Source: Moniliophthora roreri (taxonomy: Eukaryota > Basidiomycota > Agaricomycetes > Agaricales > Marasmiaceae). From it: a stretch of 64,000 nucleotides of DNA. The notes under the pieces are model-generated. The model was not told where the DNA came from, did no database searches, and saw nothing but the letters and a program-made list of their open reading frames with translations. Shown here piece by piece: positions 10,572-21,313 of the stretch; positions within the stretch are counted from its first letter, which is position 1; each line of letters begins with the position of its first letter. Location of the stretch: contig LATX02000133.1 in NCBI GenBank assembly GCA_001466705.2, positions 496,001-560,000 on the forward strand, given 5' to 3'. The position numbers and the translations under genes were made by a program.

Positions 10572-12290
10572 ATGTTTCGTGGCTTTTTCAGTCCAATGTA
10601 TGCTCTACCAGATCCTGTTATTCTTTGTCGCAAATGCAAAAACACCTTCGTTCCGAACGTTTCCCATCCACCTGTTCCCAGGACTGCTCTCCTTACCAAC
10701 GAGTACCCATCACACACCGAAATCACACAAATGAACGAATTTTTGGCAGATGAAGAGAGGGAATTACGTCGTTATGAGGCGGAACTCGAACGCCTTCGCT
10801 TCATTGTCCAGGGATTGGAAATGGAGAGGCTGGCTATTCAAAGACGCATCGAGGAGCGTCGCAGCTGGTGTGCCGCCGTTCGAAGACTCCCACGCGAATT
10901 ACTCGAACACATCTTTCAATATGCATGCCTCTCTGCAGATTACTCACTTTCCATTTCCGACGAGGGAAACATCGTAGATGCACCGCCGTTCATGCTATAT
11001 CGGGTTTCGTCGTTTTGGAGGGCCGTCGTTGCCCATCGCCCTCGGCTATGGGCTTCCATCAGTGTTGATGTTTGCCACCTTGACAGAGATGTTTGCTCGC
11101 TTATTCGCCTATACCTTCGTCATTCGGCGAAAGGCACTCTGAAATTGCGCATAGTAGACTCGAAGGGATACAGTAGGCATCGTGATGGCCTCACTCTTTC
11201 AGAGTATTTGGGAACTGGTGGTGAATCAGCCCTCTCTTTGCTTTTTGGGTTGTTTTCCAGGTGTCAAGAACTCGATTTATGTTTCGCAAACGACCACATC
11301 TTATCTGTCCTTCACCCTTACAATCCACCAATAGCCTTTCCGTCGTTGTCGGTACTCCATAGCAAGATTACATATCCATCCGTTCAGTGGTTCTGGGACG
11401 CTGTTTGTAACGCGAATAGACTTACACGGATACGCACACACCTTTCCGAGTACAGCCGCATTCCATACGGACAATTAACATACCTGGACATTCATTCAAC
11501 GGATATAAACCTGCTATTACGGGTTTTGCGTGAATGCCATTCCCTCGGAACCTTGGTCGTTAACGAGGTTTGTAGACTGCCTTTGGCATTACCTCTCGTT
11601 GTTGACCCTCCAGCTGTGTTCCGGAACCTTCGCTCTTTATCCCTTACCACGCACGAATCCCCCGACGTTCTAGCTGAGGTTTTTGCTTCCATCACTCTAC
11701 CTTCTCTGTCTTCTGTCACGCTGGAATACCTCAAGGAATGGAGCGTTGATGTGGACATGTCTACATTCATCGCTATGCTGCGACGCTCGTCCTGTTCGGA
11801 TTCATTCCAGGCGATGAACCTTCGTTCCATTCGAGGATATATATCTCCTTCTGATGTTCAGCTCATTTTGCAGTTGTCCACCAACTTGACATCTTTGGAA
11901 GTATGTTCCAAAGGAGACGATCATCCCATGGAACTTATGGAAAACATCATGCCCCAACTTCTCTCCGACCTCACAGTACACGATGGCAGTATTTTGGCGC
12001 CAAGGTTGACGCGCCTTGCTATTGGTAACAAGTTCAATGCAGCACACATGATAGATGATGTGGCAGAGCTACTCGTCAAGACGGCGGAATCGCGGAGTAG
12101 GTCACGGCTCGTTGCAACAGGACGAACAGACGTCTTTCCATTAGAGGGTCTGTGGTTATCTTTCGCGGATCGACCCTTCTGGTTCTCCGACACTGAGATG
12201 AAGGTGTCTCCTGTTGACCTAGAACCAAGTATTCACGCTAGGCTAGGAGACCTTGCGGAGGATGGAATGAAGTGTATTATTGAGTGGTGA
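10572..12290 (+). CDS. F-box protein with LRR-like C-terminal region, intact
   Basis: A single open frame of 572 codons starts at the first in-frame ATG (10572; ATG 10596 is an alternative). It shows the full layout of the Agaricomycete F-box family: a 'CRKC' start, 'SHPPVPRTALLTNEYPSHTEI' (short form here), an acidic coiled coil 'ERELRRYEAELERLRF', then the F-box 'VRRLPRELLEHIFQYAC' and 'YRVSSFWRAVVAHRPRLW'. About 350 residues of degenerate leucine-rich repeats follow. It should bind Skp1 and present an unknown substrate to an SCF ubiquitin ligase. It is the only F-box locus here without frame breaks. A short upstream exon cannot be excluded. Confidence 0.85.
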   Translation: MFRGFFSPMYALPDPVILCRKCKNTFVPNVSHPPVPRTALLTNEYPSHTEITQMNEFLADEERELRRYEAELERLRFIVQGLEMERLAIQRRIEERRSWCAAVRRLPRELLEHIFQYACLSADYSLSISDEGNIVDAPPFMLYRVSSFWRAVVAHRPRLWASISVDVCHLDRDVCSLIRLYLRHSAKGTLKLRIVDSKGYSRHRDGLTLSEYLGTGGESALSLLFGLFSRCQELDLCFANDHILSVLHPYNPPIAFPSLSVLHSKITYPSVQWFWDAVCNANRLTRIRTHLSEYSRIPYGQLTYLDIHSTDINLLLRVLRECHSLGTLVVNEVCRLPLALPLVVDPPAVFRNLRSLSLTTHESPDVLAEVFASITLPSLSSVTLEYLKEWSVDVDMSTFIAMLRRSSCSDSFQAMNLRSIRGYISPSDVQLILQLSTNLTSLEVCSKGDDHPMELMENIMPQLLSDLTVHDGSILAPRLTRLAIGNKFNAAHMIDDVAELLVKTAESRSRSRLVATGRTDVFPLEGLWLSFADRPFWFSDTEMKVSPVDLEPSIHARLGDLAEDGMKCIIEW

Positions 12291-12835
12291 TTATGGGACA
12301 GAATTGGCCGTGAGTTGAGTACGCCCCATTCTCAGCTCCCTTCCGACGTGCTACTAATTCTTCTACATAAATTTAGACGGATCCGCTGCTGAATAGGTGC
12401 TTCAGACGACCAGGGGACCACAGAAAATGTTCCTCTACTTCTGCTGCTCTTCGCAACTCATGCATACCCCAACCTCATCCACGACTGCATCCGACCTTGC
12501 ACACAATGAACATCGGTATTCTTTTTATGTCGGAGAAGACAGGCGTTGTATCAATGCAATCCCATGCTGGCATGCCGCGACCAAGCCACGATCACATCTC
12601 CGCCTTTCCGTCAACATCGACATACACTGTTCGCAACACACATTCTTGGATTGCACCCCGAGCGGTCCAAGCTAATATTCCTTACGTCGACGCGATATAC
12701 TTTATACACCACTAGTGAGTCCATTAGATTGCATAACCTCAAAATTATGCTATGTCCATCAGGGTATGTACTCGGAATAACAATCTAGTCCATAACGCTA
12801 GTCCATAAAAGGGTCTAATGATTCCATTCACGAAA
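12291..12835. other. intergenic, no gene recognised
   Basis: The 3' ends of two convergent genes (F-box, plus strand; membrane protein, minus strand) face each other here. Short overlapping frames around 12400-12715 show no domain and are treated as chance. Confidence 0.4.
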
Positions 12836-13648
12836 TCACACTCTTGGCTCCTGGTCAAATAGCCTATATCTGTGGCCGCCGCTCCCGTGGATTCCACGAC
12901 CAAACGCCCCGCGAACATACTCATACATCTCCTCAAACTTCAGCTGTGCTTGCCTTCTGCGGTGCCGTTTGGAGGCAACTATTCCACCTGCTATAAGGCC
13001 GATCACAACTAGAGCACCAAGCGCAGCGTTGACTGCAATGAACCATGGCTTCTTCGTGATTGTTACCAACGAACTTGCCGTAGCGTTCTCTGCAGTCGAT
13101 GGGGTAGAGGACGCAGATGTGGACGTGGATGTGGAATTGGAAGTGGAAGATTGGGAATTCGACGTATGAGAAGTAGAGGTAGTCATGGTCGCTGTCTGTT
13201 GAGTGCCGGTGGTGCCAGTGGTGTGCTGGGGATCAGTGGTCTTTGTTGCAGTATTCCCGCCACTATTTCCACTGTGGTTGTTTCCGTTATTCCCGTTATT
13301 TCCACCATTCCTATGCTGATCATCATCGTCGTCAGAATCATCATCGGAATCGTCGTCGGAATCGTCGTCGGAATCGCGGTCATCACGGACGGTCTTCCTT
13401 TGTGATTTCGCCAATGTTCTCGAACGAACCTTGGGTGCGCTCAAAGGGAGTACTCTTCGCGCTTCCAAGATAGCGTTACTGGCTTCAGCCTCCACCACAT
13501 TTCCGAGTAATGCCGAGACCTCGCTGTTGGCTATGCTCCGACTATCGCCTTCCTCCCGCTGCTGGGATGATTGCAGAGCTACCACTTGGAACAGCCCACT
13601 GATGAAGCACAGGTAGCACAAAAGCGGTCTCATCCAGACAAGCTTCAT
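12836..13648 (-). CDS. type I membrane protein with Asp-repeat and Ser/Thr-rich ectodomain
   Basis: A single 270-codon frame from ATG 13648. Residues 1-25 form a signal peptide. An acidic 'DSDDDSDDDSDDD' repeat lies at about 89-110, a Gly/Asn-rich patch at about 113-130, and a Ser/Thr-rich stretch at about 133-195 that is probably O-mannosylated. One membrane helix ('FIAVNAALGALVVIGLIAGGIVA', about 203-226) is followed by basic 'KRHRRR' and a 40-residue cytoplasmic tail. This is the architecture of a fungal cell-surface sensor or mucin-like protein; I recognise no named family. The acid run could bind divalent cations, which is inference. No intron is required. Confidence 0.75.
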   Translation of the reverse strand: MKLVWMRPLLCYLCFISGLFQVVALQSSQQREEGDSRSIANSEVSALLGNVVEAEASNAILEARRVLPLSAPKVRSRTLAKSQRKTVRDDRDSDDDSDDDSDDDSDDDDDQHRNGGNNGNNGNNHSGNSGGNTATKTTDPQHTTGTTGTQQTATMTTSTSHTSNSQSSTSNSTSTSTSASSTPSTAENATASSLVTITKKPWFIAVNAALGALVVIGLIAGGIVASKRHRRRQAQLKFEEMYEYVRGAFGRGIHGSGGHRYRLFDQEPRV

Positions 13649-14564
13649 CCTTGAGGATGCTGACGTTCAATGAGAGCGGGAGATCGAACGGACGGAGAAG
13701 AGTTATGTGCCAAGGTAACTGCAAAGGATTTACGGTGTAAATGTAGGATTTGTTAGGAGCGCACTAACTCCGGCTCATTGCGAAGTGTAAACTTCATGGA
13801 AAGCTGATGTATTCCGTGCATATCATACATTGATCAAATACACTGCCTATCCAGTACGACTATCACAACGAAAATCTACTTACCCAGATACTTAATAACA
13901 AAAAAAAAGTACCTCAATTTAACGTCTAAGACCACTTGTCGTTTTGCAGCATCACAGAACAGCTCGTACGTTCCTTTCCTCCTGAAGCTTCGCGGAAGCC
14001 TCGAAATGAAGATTCCCGACACATCAAGTTTATCCTTTAGCTCCTCGGACCTGGGAACAGAATACCCGGTGGGAAAACAGCGGTCAAGTCCGCAACAATA
14101 TCTTTCCCTCGCCATGTCTTTCCTCATTCGTCGAAGAGCTATTGAGTGCCATATCTCTTTCTGCTCATATTTGCAACACTTGTATACACGCCGTTTCGGA
14201 ATCTTTACATCCAGTTCACGTAGGCTGCATCCTCAACGCAAGAATCATCGCCTTCGATTCCGGTCTGGTATCTGGTACATGGTCGTCGTCTCCCCGATCA
14301 CAATCAATACCTGTCTATTATACTACATCAACCTACCACTGTGACTGCTCTTTCTTCGACGACTCTCTGCAATGCCAGTAGCATGTCTTCTGGTTTGATG
14401 TCACGAACCAACTGGGAATGGTTTCTGCACCTAATAACCTCCGACAATTCCAAAAGTCTGTTTATCCTGGGCATCTAGATCTCTTTGATCTGTAAGAAAG
14501 CATCTTGAGTCTTGACAATGACATTTGTACCCTGATGGCGTGCTGACCCTGCTAATGTTGTTCA
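13649..14564. other. intergenic, no gene recognised
   Basis: About 0.9 kb upstream of the minus-strand membrane protein gene. Frames at 14006-14380 have no recognisable motif and no convincing splicing pattern. Confidence 0.4.
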
Positions 14565-14570
14565 TATAAA
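14565..14570 (+). promoter_or_regulatory. possible TATA box
   Basis: TATAAA lies 40 bp upstream of the ATG at 14611, giving weak support that a short gene starts there. Confidence 0.3.
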
Positions 14571-14610
14571 CCCTAGACTCCCGCATCTTTATGTCCAACT
14601 ACCACCCACA

Positions 14611-14826
14611 ATGACCAAACCCATCTTGTGTACATATGCCGTTCTCCTTGCATCCTTCGTGATCGTGAGCCCCGAGTATGAGTCTAGCATGGATTTTGTA
14701 CTCAAGCCTCCTGTATACAGATTACCAACGCTCTACCAATGCCCAAGGACTCGGTATATCCGTCCGTGGAATACGACAGGAGAGAACCAGACCATAAGAG
14801 GATTTCGGACATTGTACCAGTTATGA
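14611..14826 (+). CDS. possible small secreted protein or gene relic
   Basis: A 71-codon frame begins MTKPILCTYAVLLASFVIVSP, which looks like a signal peptide, and follows a TATA-like box at a normal distance. The remainder ('LPTLYQCPRTRYIRPWNTTGENQT') faintly recalls the start of Agaricomycete secreted or membrane proteins with a 'LYQC' motif. It stops early and downstream frames show nothing convincing. It may be a short secreted protein or the surviving first exon of a dead gene. Confidence 0.25.
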   Translation: MTKPILCTYAVLLASFVIVSPEYESSMDFVLKPPVYRLPTLYQCPRTRYIRPWNTTGENQTIRGFRTLYQL

Positions 14827-15269
14827 GAATCGTGAAGAGGCCTGAAACGACACATGGGACGGTTACGAGTGTTGAGAAGACGAAGAGGGATGACTTTGCG
14901 AAGTTGGATTGAGATTTCAGTGTAGCTCTGAACTATTCTGTTGCCCTGTGGGTTTGGGAGTAATTGCAAATGTTTGAGCGGCGGTAGCACTGTCTTGAGG
15001 GTGGTAGATGTGGATGATGAATTGCATGTTGGTACTAATGTGGTACTGTACTGTTTCACCAACATGAACAATATATGAAATGTGTGATTGTTATCTATGT
15101 TCCGTTTGTTATGGTGCCCATTGACTCTCATAATCTGTGGAGGGCCCCAATGCCCTTTTGGCTCTCTCCTATAGATCATCCGTTTGGTCCTGAACCCGTT
15201 TCCGACGTTATTGTCACCGTCGTATCAGTAACTGGAATCTGTGGTAGACAACGCTGGCTGCAGCATAGA

Positions 15270-15690
15270 TTTTATACGTGTCGACGGTGGTGCGCCGTTA
15301 CTACTCGGAGCCGTAACGTGCACCTCTTGCTGGAGCGATCATAAAACACATATAGGAAGATTACGACGGTGAGGAAGGCAAGGCCGCCGATGACTCCCCC
15401 GACTATAGAACCAACCGGGGTCTTCGACACAGAGTCCGTGACACCGTGAACGTAGGGAAGGAGGCGGTGGACGCCACAGTTTCATTTGCGAGCAGAATTC
15501 CAGCAAGTAGCACTGATATTGCCGAAAGTTGACCAAATCCATCGAACGAGCTTGCAGCGGGGCCAGTCCAGGTGTCTTCAGAGCCTGAAGCAAAATCGAT
15601 GACGGCGCTGTGGTGGTTATGGGTCACCAGGTTAATACTCGTGGGAAGAGGAGCAGGATTTCGGACCTGTGTGGATGGTTAGTCTCGAAA
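15270..15690 (-). pseudogene. fragment of a single-pass membrane protein
   Basis: On the minus strand one frame (about 15680-15410) gives a Ser/Thr/Asn-containing ectodomain-like segment ('LPTSINLVTHNHHSAVIDF', then 'LSAISVLLAGILLANETV'). A second frame, starting near 15435, gives 'TPVGSIVGGVIGGLAFLTVV' followed by a short cytoplasmic tail. The Gly-rich membrane segment is typical of the C-terminal part of Agaricomycete surface proteins. The frames do not join without a frameshift, and I cannot find the 5' half, so I call it a relic. Confidence 0.4.
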
Positions 15691-16639
15691 CCAGACTGAC
15701 GATACACACTGACGATCGCAAGCGATGTGTGTGTGTTTAATTCTTCGGGAGGTGTTGATGTCCGTTCTTGTTTCATTTGCAAAACGCTTCGCGGGTGTCG
15801 AGGTTTAGCGAAAAGAAAACTGGATTCTAATGGTGTGTAGTCGAAGATTTAAGACGAACTGCTGGATGGAATAGATGATAGAGGCATATTCCGACTATTT
15901 GAAAACACCAACAACACGACTGATTTAAGAACAGCGTCGATTTCATTCACGTGGCTTGTCCGGGTTGGGAAGTTCTGAAGGATACTATAGCAGTGGCAAG
16001 GTAGCCGCATTCACTGTTCGGTAACGTCGGAAATGTTTTTGCAGGAGGTTTCATAACATAGTTCAATGCGGAGCTGTAGAGCCAGCTGACTCGGTAAATG
16101 ATTGTAGGAGGTAGTTGATAGCAGGTTGATTGACTACTCACCATTTGTAACACATTCTGTCCAAGTCATCGCAAAATCCCATATTTGTTATCCTGTAGAT
16201 AACGTTCAGCATGTTTCTAACTTCTCACAGAATGACTTGACACGGACTGAAGAACGTACTGTATCCCTGCTGGTGCCCACAGCTTCTAAAACTGCATCTT
16301 GAACTACAACCCCAACAGATAAAGCACATCCAAATCCCCTTTGAAAAAAGTTTCATGAGCATCTGAGGCAATGCCAAATGAATGGCAGAGGTACGAAGGG
16401 CGCGTGGTCGTTCAATATGACTAGACCTGTTACAGAACTCTCGGACCGGGACCATCATTCGATTTCCACCATGTTCAGTTCAACGTTCAACACGCAAAAT
16501 TTCAGTATTTCGACAGGCACAGAAGGCCAGACTATCCGGACAGCCATTATTTACACCCAAAAAAGGCCGAAGGAACTCGAGCTATGAACACTCCGTCTCT
16601 GAATGAAGGGGCACAACGTCTAGCCGTAGCCTCCCTCTA

Positions 16640-16860
16640 GGTGCACTCATCAGGCACAACACAACGCGAAATGTCGTAGAGCAGTTGGAAAATGACGCAG
16701 AGAAAGAGCTTGCGAACTATCAAGCCGAAATTGACCGACCAGCTCAGAATCTCTCGCACGCTTGGAGCAGAAACCAGATTCGTTGAGGTGCGGTTGTTTC
16801 GTGCTATCCCCAATCAACTCCTTACCATGATATCTTCATGATCCTCGATAAACCCGGTTG
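16640..16860 (+). pseudogene. F-box protein N-terminal relic
   Basis: The plus strand reads as the coiled coil and F-box of the same family as 10572-12290: 'LENDAEKELANYQAEIDR', then, after a stop and frame change, 'EVRLFRAIPNQLLTMI'. The leucine-rich part downstream is not recognisable. This is an old, heavily broken copy. Confidence 0.5.
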
Positions 16861-18154
16861 GTCTGAGCCGTTAGACGGCAACGAGGGCTGCCACGCGATT
16901 GAAATTAAGATGCAGGGGAAGGGGGCAGGATCAACGAGAGGTTGGGTGGGGCGTACACTTTGTGTTCCATCTTTCGAATATGAAACCGATGAATGACTAC
17001 AACACAGGCGTTGAGAGCGTAACATTCCTCCATCGCCTGTACGTAGCAGATACAGTGATGATTGGGATGCGGACTAGGAAGTCGTTCAACCCGACTTGCT
17101 TGTTCATAGCAAAAGTTGTCTACCTCTCCTGTCGACTCTTAAAATCGTCGGCAATCCTGCAGAAGGCCCGTTGGAGGAGATTCGCAGCGATATACTGCCC
17201 TGTTCTCACCATGTCGAACTGCAGTGGTGCGTTGAACAGTTATACGGGACCTGATAAATGAAACGCACAGTCTGTTTTTATATCGTCGCCTCTAGCAAGA
17301 ATTAAAGCAGCTTTTGGTCGAAGATACAGCTGCTAGTGAAGGCAATTTACAGGCGATTTACTATGAGACTGCTCAGTATTGATATCAGCCGCTTGCATGG
17401 TACAATGCTCGAAGGTACCGGACTCGGGCAAATTGTGTCTCATAATCTCCGATGCTCTGGGGGTTTTCGGAGAGCGTCGAAAGCTGGTACGTGTCACCTC
17501 TCTCGTTCGGAAGCCATGCTTACAATATGTATCCCCAACAGACGATCTTCTTGAACCGTGTAGCATCAATTGTGTGTAATACATAGGCCGTTTAAAGGGA
17601 CACGCATCGCCTACGCAAGGATTTGCTACTCAAACCAGGATTCCAGGAGTTTTACCCCGACGCATGGCTGTCATTCCCACTGTTTCTGATGTCCGGTGGA
17701 ATGTAAGGCATCGCTCACCGTGAAGCTCACGGCAGCTTCTAGACACCAACTGTCAATCGTCGTCTCGACCCGTGCTAATTTGTTGCGTCCATGAGAGATT
17801 CTAAATGAAGCACAGACTAGTGGGTCGATCTCTCCATGTCATTGATCATTCAATTGATATCTTGACCGACAATTCTCTAGCAGCGCCTCCAGATCTTCAT
17901 GGACTTCTTCATTTGTAATACCATTCTATGGTATTCATCAGCAAAAAGGCACTCGTCTCGTAATACAACGTTGGGTCCAGTCCTTCCAGCGCCCAATCAT
18001 GAAGACACATAAGTACGCAAAGTGGAGGAAAGCGCACCGAAAAGTCAGACTTAGCCAAGCATAGGTGTCTGAGATGTTCACAGGGGTGCGATGCGGCACC
18101 GGGCCTTGAAATCCTCGTCCGCAAATTGCTGTCATCACATTGGTACATTGCAGG
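16861..18154. other. gene-poor region, no feature recognised
   Basis: About 1.3 kb between the F-box relic and the peroxidase promoter. It is probably derived from decayed genes, but no frame gives a family motif I can defend. Confidence 0.4.
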
Positions 18155-18483
18155 GATCAGCGCCATGTAGTATCGACTTCCCCGCTTGGACCTTCCCCAA
18201 AAGATACTTCCGTACTGAATACTTGGTTCCTGGCGCTAACTTCATCAATGCCAACGGGCACGGTCTATTATGGTGTCCGAGGGCGACAAGAATGGGACCA
18301 GCTATACGCAGACCTGCGGCGTGCCGAAAGTAATAGTGATGGCTTCGCGCGGAACCCTCAGAAACACCCAGGCTACATCGAACCTGAATGAGGTACATTT
18401 CTTGAACCTCCATCGGTCTATGCCTGGGCAGGTATATAAGCTGGAATTGCTTACACCTGGAATCCGGAGCTCGAGGTTCCAAA
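18155..18483 (+). repeat. peroxidase upstream region, copy 1 of a duplicated segment
   Basis: This stretch aligns by eye with 49300-49651. Shared blocks are 'ACTTCCCC(G/A)CTTG(G/C)ACCTTCCCCAA', 'GGTTCCTGGCGC', 'CCTCAGAAACAC' and 'GGTACATTTCTTGAACCT(C/T)CATCGGT'. The duplication therefore includes the promoter as well as the gene. Confidence 0.75.
18433..18439 (+). promoter_or_regulatory. TATA box of the haem peroxidase gene
   Basis: TATATAA lies 44 bp upstream of the ATG at 18484. The decayed copy has the altered GGTATAAGAG at the matching place. Confidence 0.6.
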
Positions 18484-20472
18484 ATGCGTCGCGCTTTCTC
18501 TTCATTATCTCTTGCAGTTGCCCTCACCACGGTAGCAGCGTCAGTGAACCTTCACTGGCCCTACACTGCTCAGATCCGTCGACAGGAGGATCTTCTGTAC
18601 GAGTCCCAGGACTTGTCCATTGGTTGTCTTGATAGACAAGACACGACAATCGCTGCACAATGGGCTCGCACTGTACGTTCATTCCCTATTTCTACCAGCG
18701 ACCCTGGTTTTGTAATAATATCAATCGTCTCCCAGGCGTTCCATGACATGGCCACACATAACGTGGGAGACGGCAGCGGTGGACTAGACGCAAGTATACG
18801 TTTCGAGTTGGACAGGTCTGAGGTAAGTCAGCATTAGTGGTAGGGACCTACCTCACTGACACTCCACATTCACATTTTTGTTGCAGAATGTTGGAGTCGG
18901 ACTACTTCAGACGCTGTCGGACTTCAGTAGACTCCAATCCCGCGTATCCGGATGTAAGTCCAATCTCGTTTCATGAGTATGTTCCTTTGTGCTCACACAC
19001 ATCTTTGCAGTGGCTGATATTCTTGCAATGGCTACGGTATTCGCCTACGGCGGCTGCGGAGGACCCCTCATCCCATACAGAGCTGGTCGCGTCGATGCCG
19101 CCAGTGCTGGTGTTCCTGGTGTCCCCGAGCCACACCAGGACCTCCAATCTCACATCGACTCATTCGCACGTCAAGGCTTTACTCAATCAGAAATGATTGG
19201 ACTCGTGGCGTGCGGGCATGCATTCGGTGGTGTGAGAAAGGACGATTTCCCCACGATGGGTCTAGTGAATGACTTTGAGTTGTTCCATGGCAGTCAAGAG
19301 TTCTCTAATACTGTGTGAGTTTCACAGCTTCTTATGGCATGAACCTTGCCAAACCGATAGTTTCTAGTGTCACAGGCTTCCTTGATGGTACCACCCCAAA
19401 TCCTCTCGTCAAAGCTCCTAACGTTACCATGAGATCCGACGACAGGATTTTCAGCAGCGATAGTGGTGCAACTATGCAAAGGTACTGTCAATTTACTTTC
19501 AAGATACACCACTGTATTCACCTTCCGCTTGATAGCATTGCTTCAGCCCAAGCTTTCGATGATGCTTGCGCCTCTTTGATTGAGAGAATGATCAATACCG
19601 TACCCTCAAGTGTTACTCTGACAGACGTAATTCAGCCTATCGAGAACAAAGTCGGTAAAGCAAGGCTGTTTGTCTCAAGCGACTCGAATGACCTCATCTT
19701 GAGGACTTCACTACGAGTATGTCCTTTGCCTTCTCTGTAAACATGCAAGCTCAATCCTTCACAAGCTCCTCAACCCGTCAGACAACCCTAGCAGAACCGT
19801 CACCCTGTTCTGGACAGATCGGCGCGCACCCTCGACCTGTCCAGCTACAGGCTGCACATCCGCAAGTGTTTCTGCCAAAAGAATTACTGGGTCCGATGTT
19901 AATACCATCGGTGCCAGCGGATTCGATTTGCACGGTATAACCGCTTGGAAGTATCAGTTTGAGGCATCTATTAATGCTGCCTCGTCCATCGACAAGTTCT
20001 GGTTCGAAATCGATGAACACGATGGCTCGAGCAAGGTCGTGGTGAACAATGGAGGTAGTGGGTATGTGGTTGAACAGGACCAATTCCTGTTTGACCCGGT
20101 GCGTAGCGCATTGAATGTTTTCCCGGATGGATCGGCTGTGATGACTATTACTACGGCGGCAAGTTTTCGGCTAATGTAGTGGCACATTCAGGAATCTGAT
20201 TATTTTTCTAGGTGAAAGACGCTTCAGGCGCCCCACAGGTTTCTGTCAGATCATTTGATCCTACATCTGTGCCCGTAACTTCGCTTCCCGTGGTTGCGGA
20301 TGTTTCAGCTGCCCTAGATTCGACGATATCTCCTCGTTCTGGATACACATTCTTCTCCGCAAATATTGGTATTGGAACACGTTCGTTTGATGTTATTGGT
20401 CAAGTGGGCGGTAGTTCTTTCATTGAGGAAGTAGTGCTAGTCGAGGAAGAGATCCAGGTGATCAATCACTGA
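18484..20472 (+). CDS. secreted haem peroxidase (plant/fungal superfamily)
   Basis: Eight exons: 18484-18672, 18736-18822, 18887-18953, 19011-19314, 19368-19481, 19536-19716, 19766-20158 and 20212-20472, giving 531 aa. A signal peptide is followed by the distal site 'RTAFHD' (Arg62, His66, Asp67), 'GGLDASIRFE', 'LADILAMATVFAYGGCGGP' and 'IPYRAGRVDA'. The proximal-His motif is 'MIGLVACGHAFGGV' (His about 184). This 'ACGH.(F/I/L)GGV' form resembles the secreted hybrid-type peroxidases often fused to WSC domains, not the ligninolytic class II enzymes. About 220 residues of Thr/Ser-containing C-terminal sequence match no domain I recognise. It should use H2O2 extracellularly; the substrate is unknown. 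Intron 7 uses a GC donor. The decayed copy at 49652 confirms most splice sites. Confidence 0.88.
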
Positions 20473-21313
20473 GATACTGGTTTCTCTTTGAGATATTTTA
20501 GCTGTACTGTGTACTTGGGATACGATGAACTAAAAGAGTCAGAATCAAGTTAAAATCTTGCAATTCATTAATGGCTAGCGCCACCAGACTGGTCGTGCTG
20601 TTCCGCAAGATTTCTTGGGGTCGTTTCTGAAATCCTGCCAGCCAACTGCCGTACGATCTATACGCTCTCGCCTTTCCAGTGGATTCGACGCGGTATAACG
20701 AAGCCAAATGATTTCCTGAGTGTATCTTTTGGAGCTCAATCTTTTCCTCCAGATGGCGCGAAGCACAAGTGGGAGTGCCGGAAAGGAGTTCGCGATGTCA
20801 TCTGAGTTGGTCGCAGAGAACTAGACGGGAAAGTCTTTAGCTCTTGGGTAAGAGAAATGAGCTCAAGCAAATACTGAGTGTCATAGTCCAGCATACCAAG
20901 GGACTATGCCAATGGTGATGGTCGCGGTAACTTGGTGCCGGCGGCGGTTGACGCGTTGACGAACTCCTTACATGACAGTTTTGTGATATTCAAAAGTTCG
21001 ATTCCTGCGGAAGATGCGTGGATTTGATATCAACTCGTTCAATGTAAGTATGGGCATAGGAACAAGGGTTACACAAGTACATAAAAACTACTACATGTTC
21101 AGCTTGGTTCATCTATAGACTATAGCTACTCGACTTTGTACTTGTACTTAACATGCATCAAGGCAGATAATAAACATAAACACATAACCTAGCAAGAGTC
21201 GGTCAGGAGGGTAGGTATCCGCTATAAAATACCAAGTTGGTTCAATTAGTCCCGTGCAAGAAAAATCAAGAAACAGAAAGACAATGCAAAGCATACGACG
21301 TCTCCATTACTAT
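20473..21313. other. intergenic, no gene recognised
   Basis: The 3' regions of two convergent genes (peroxidase and PHD gene). A tRNA-like 'GTTCGATTCC' at about 20996 lacks pairing arms. Nothing else stands out. Confidence 0.45.

Noticed and set aside
20990..21010. tRNA T-loop-like GTTCGATTCC
   Set aside because: No pairing T-stem, anticodon arm or acceptor stem could be built around it.
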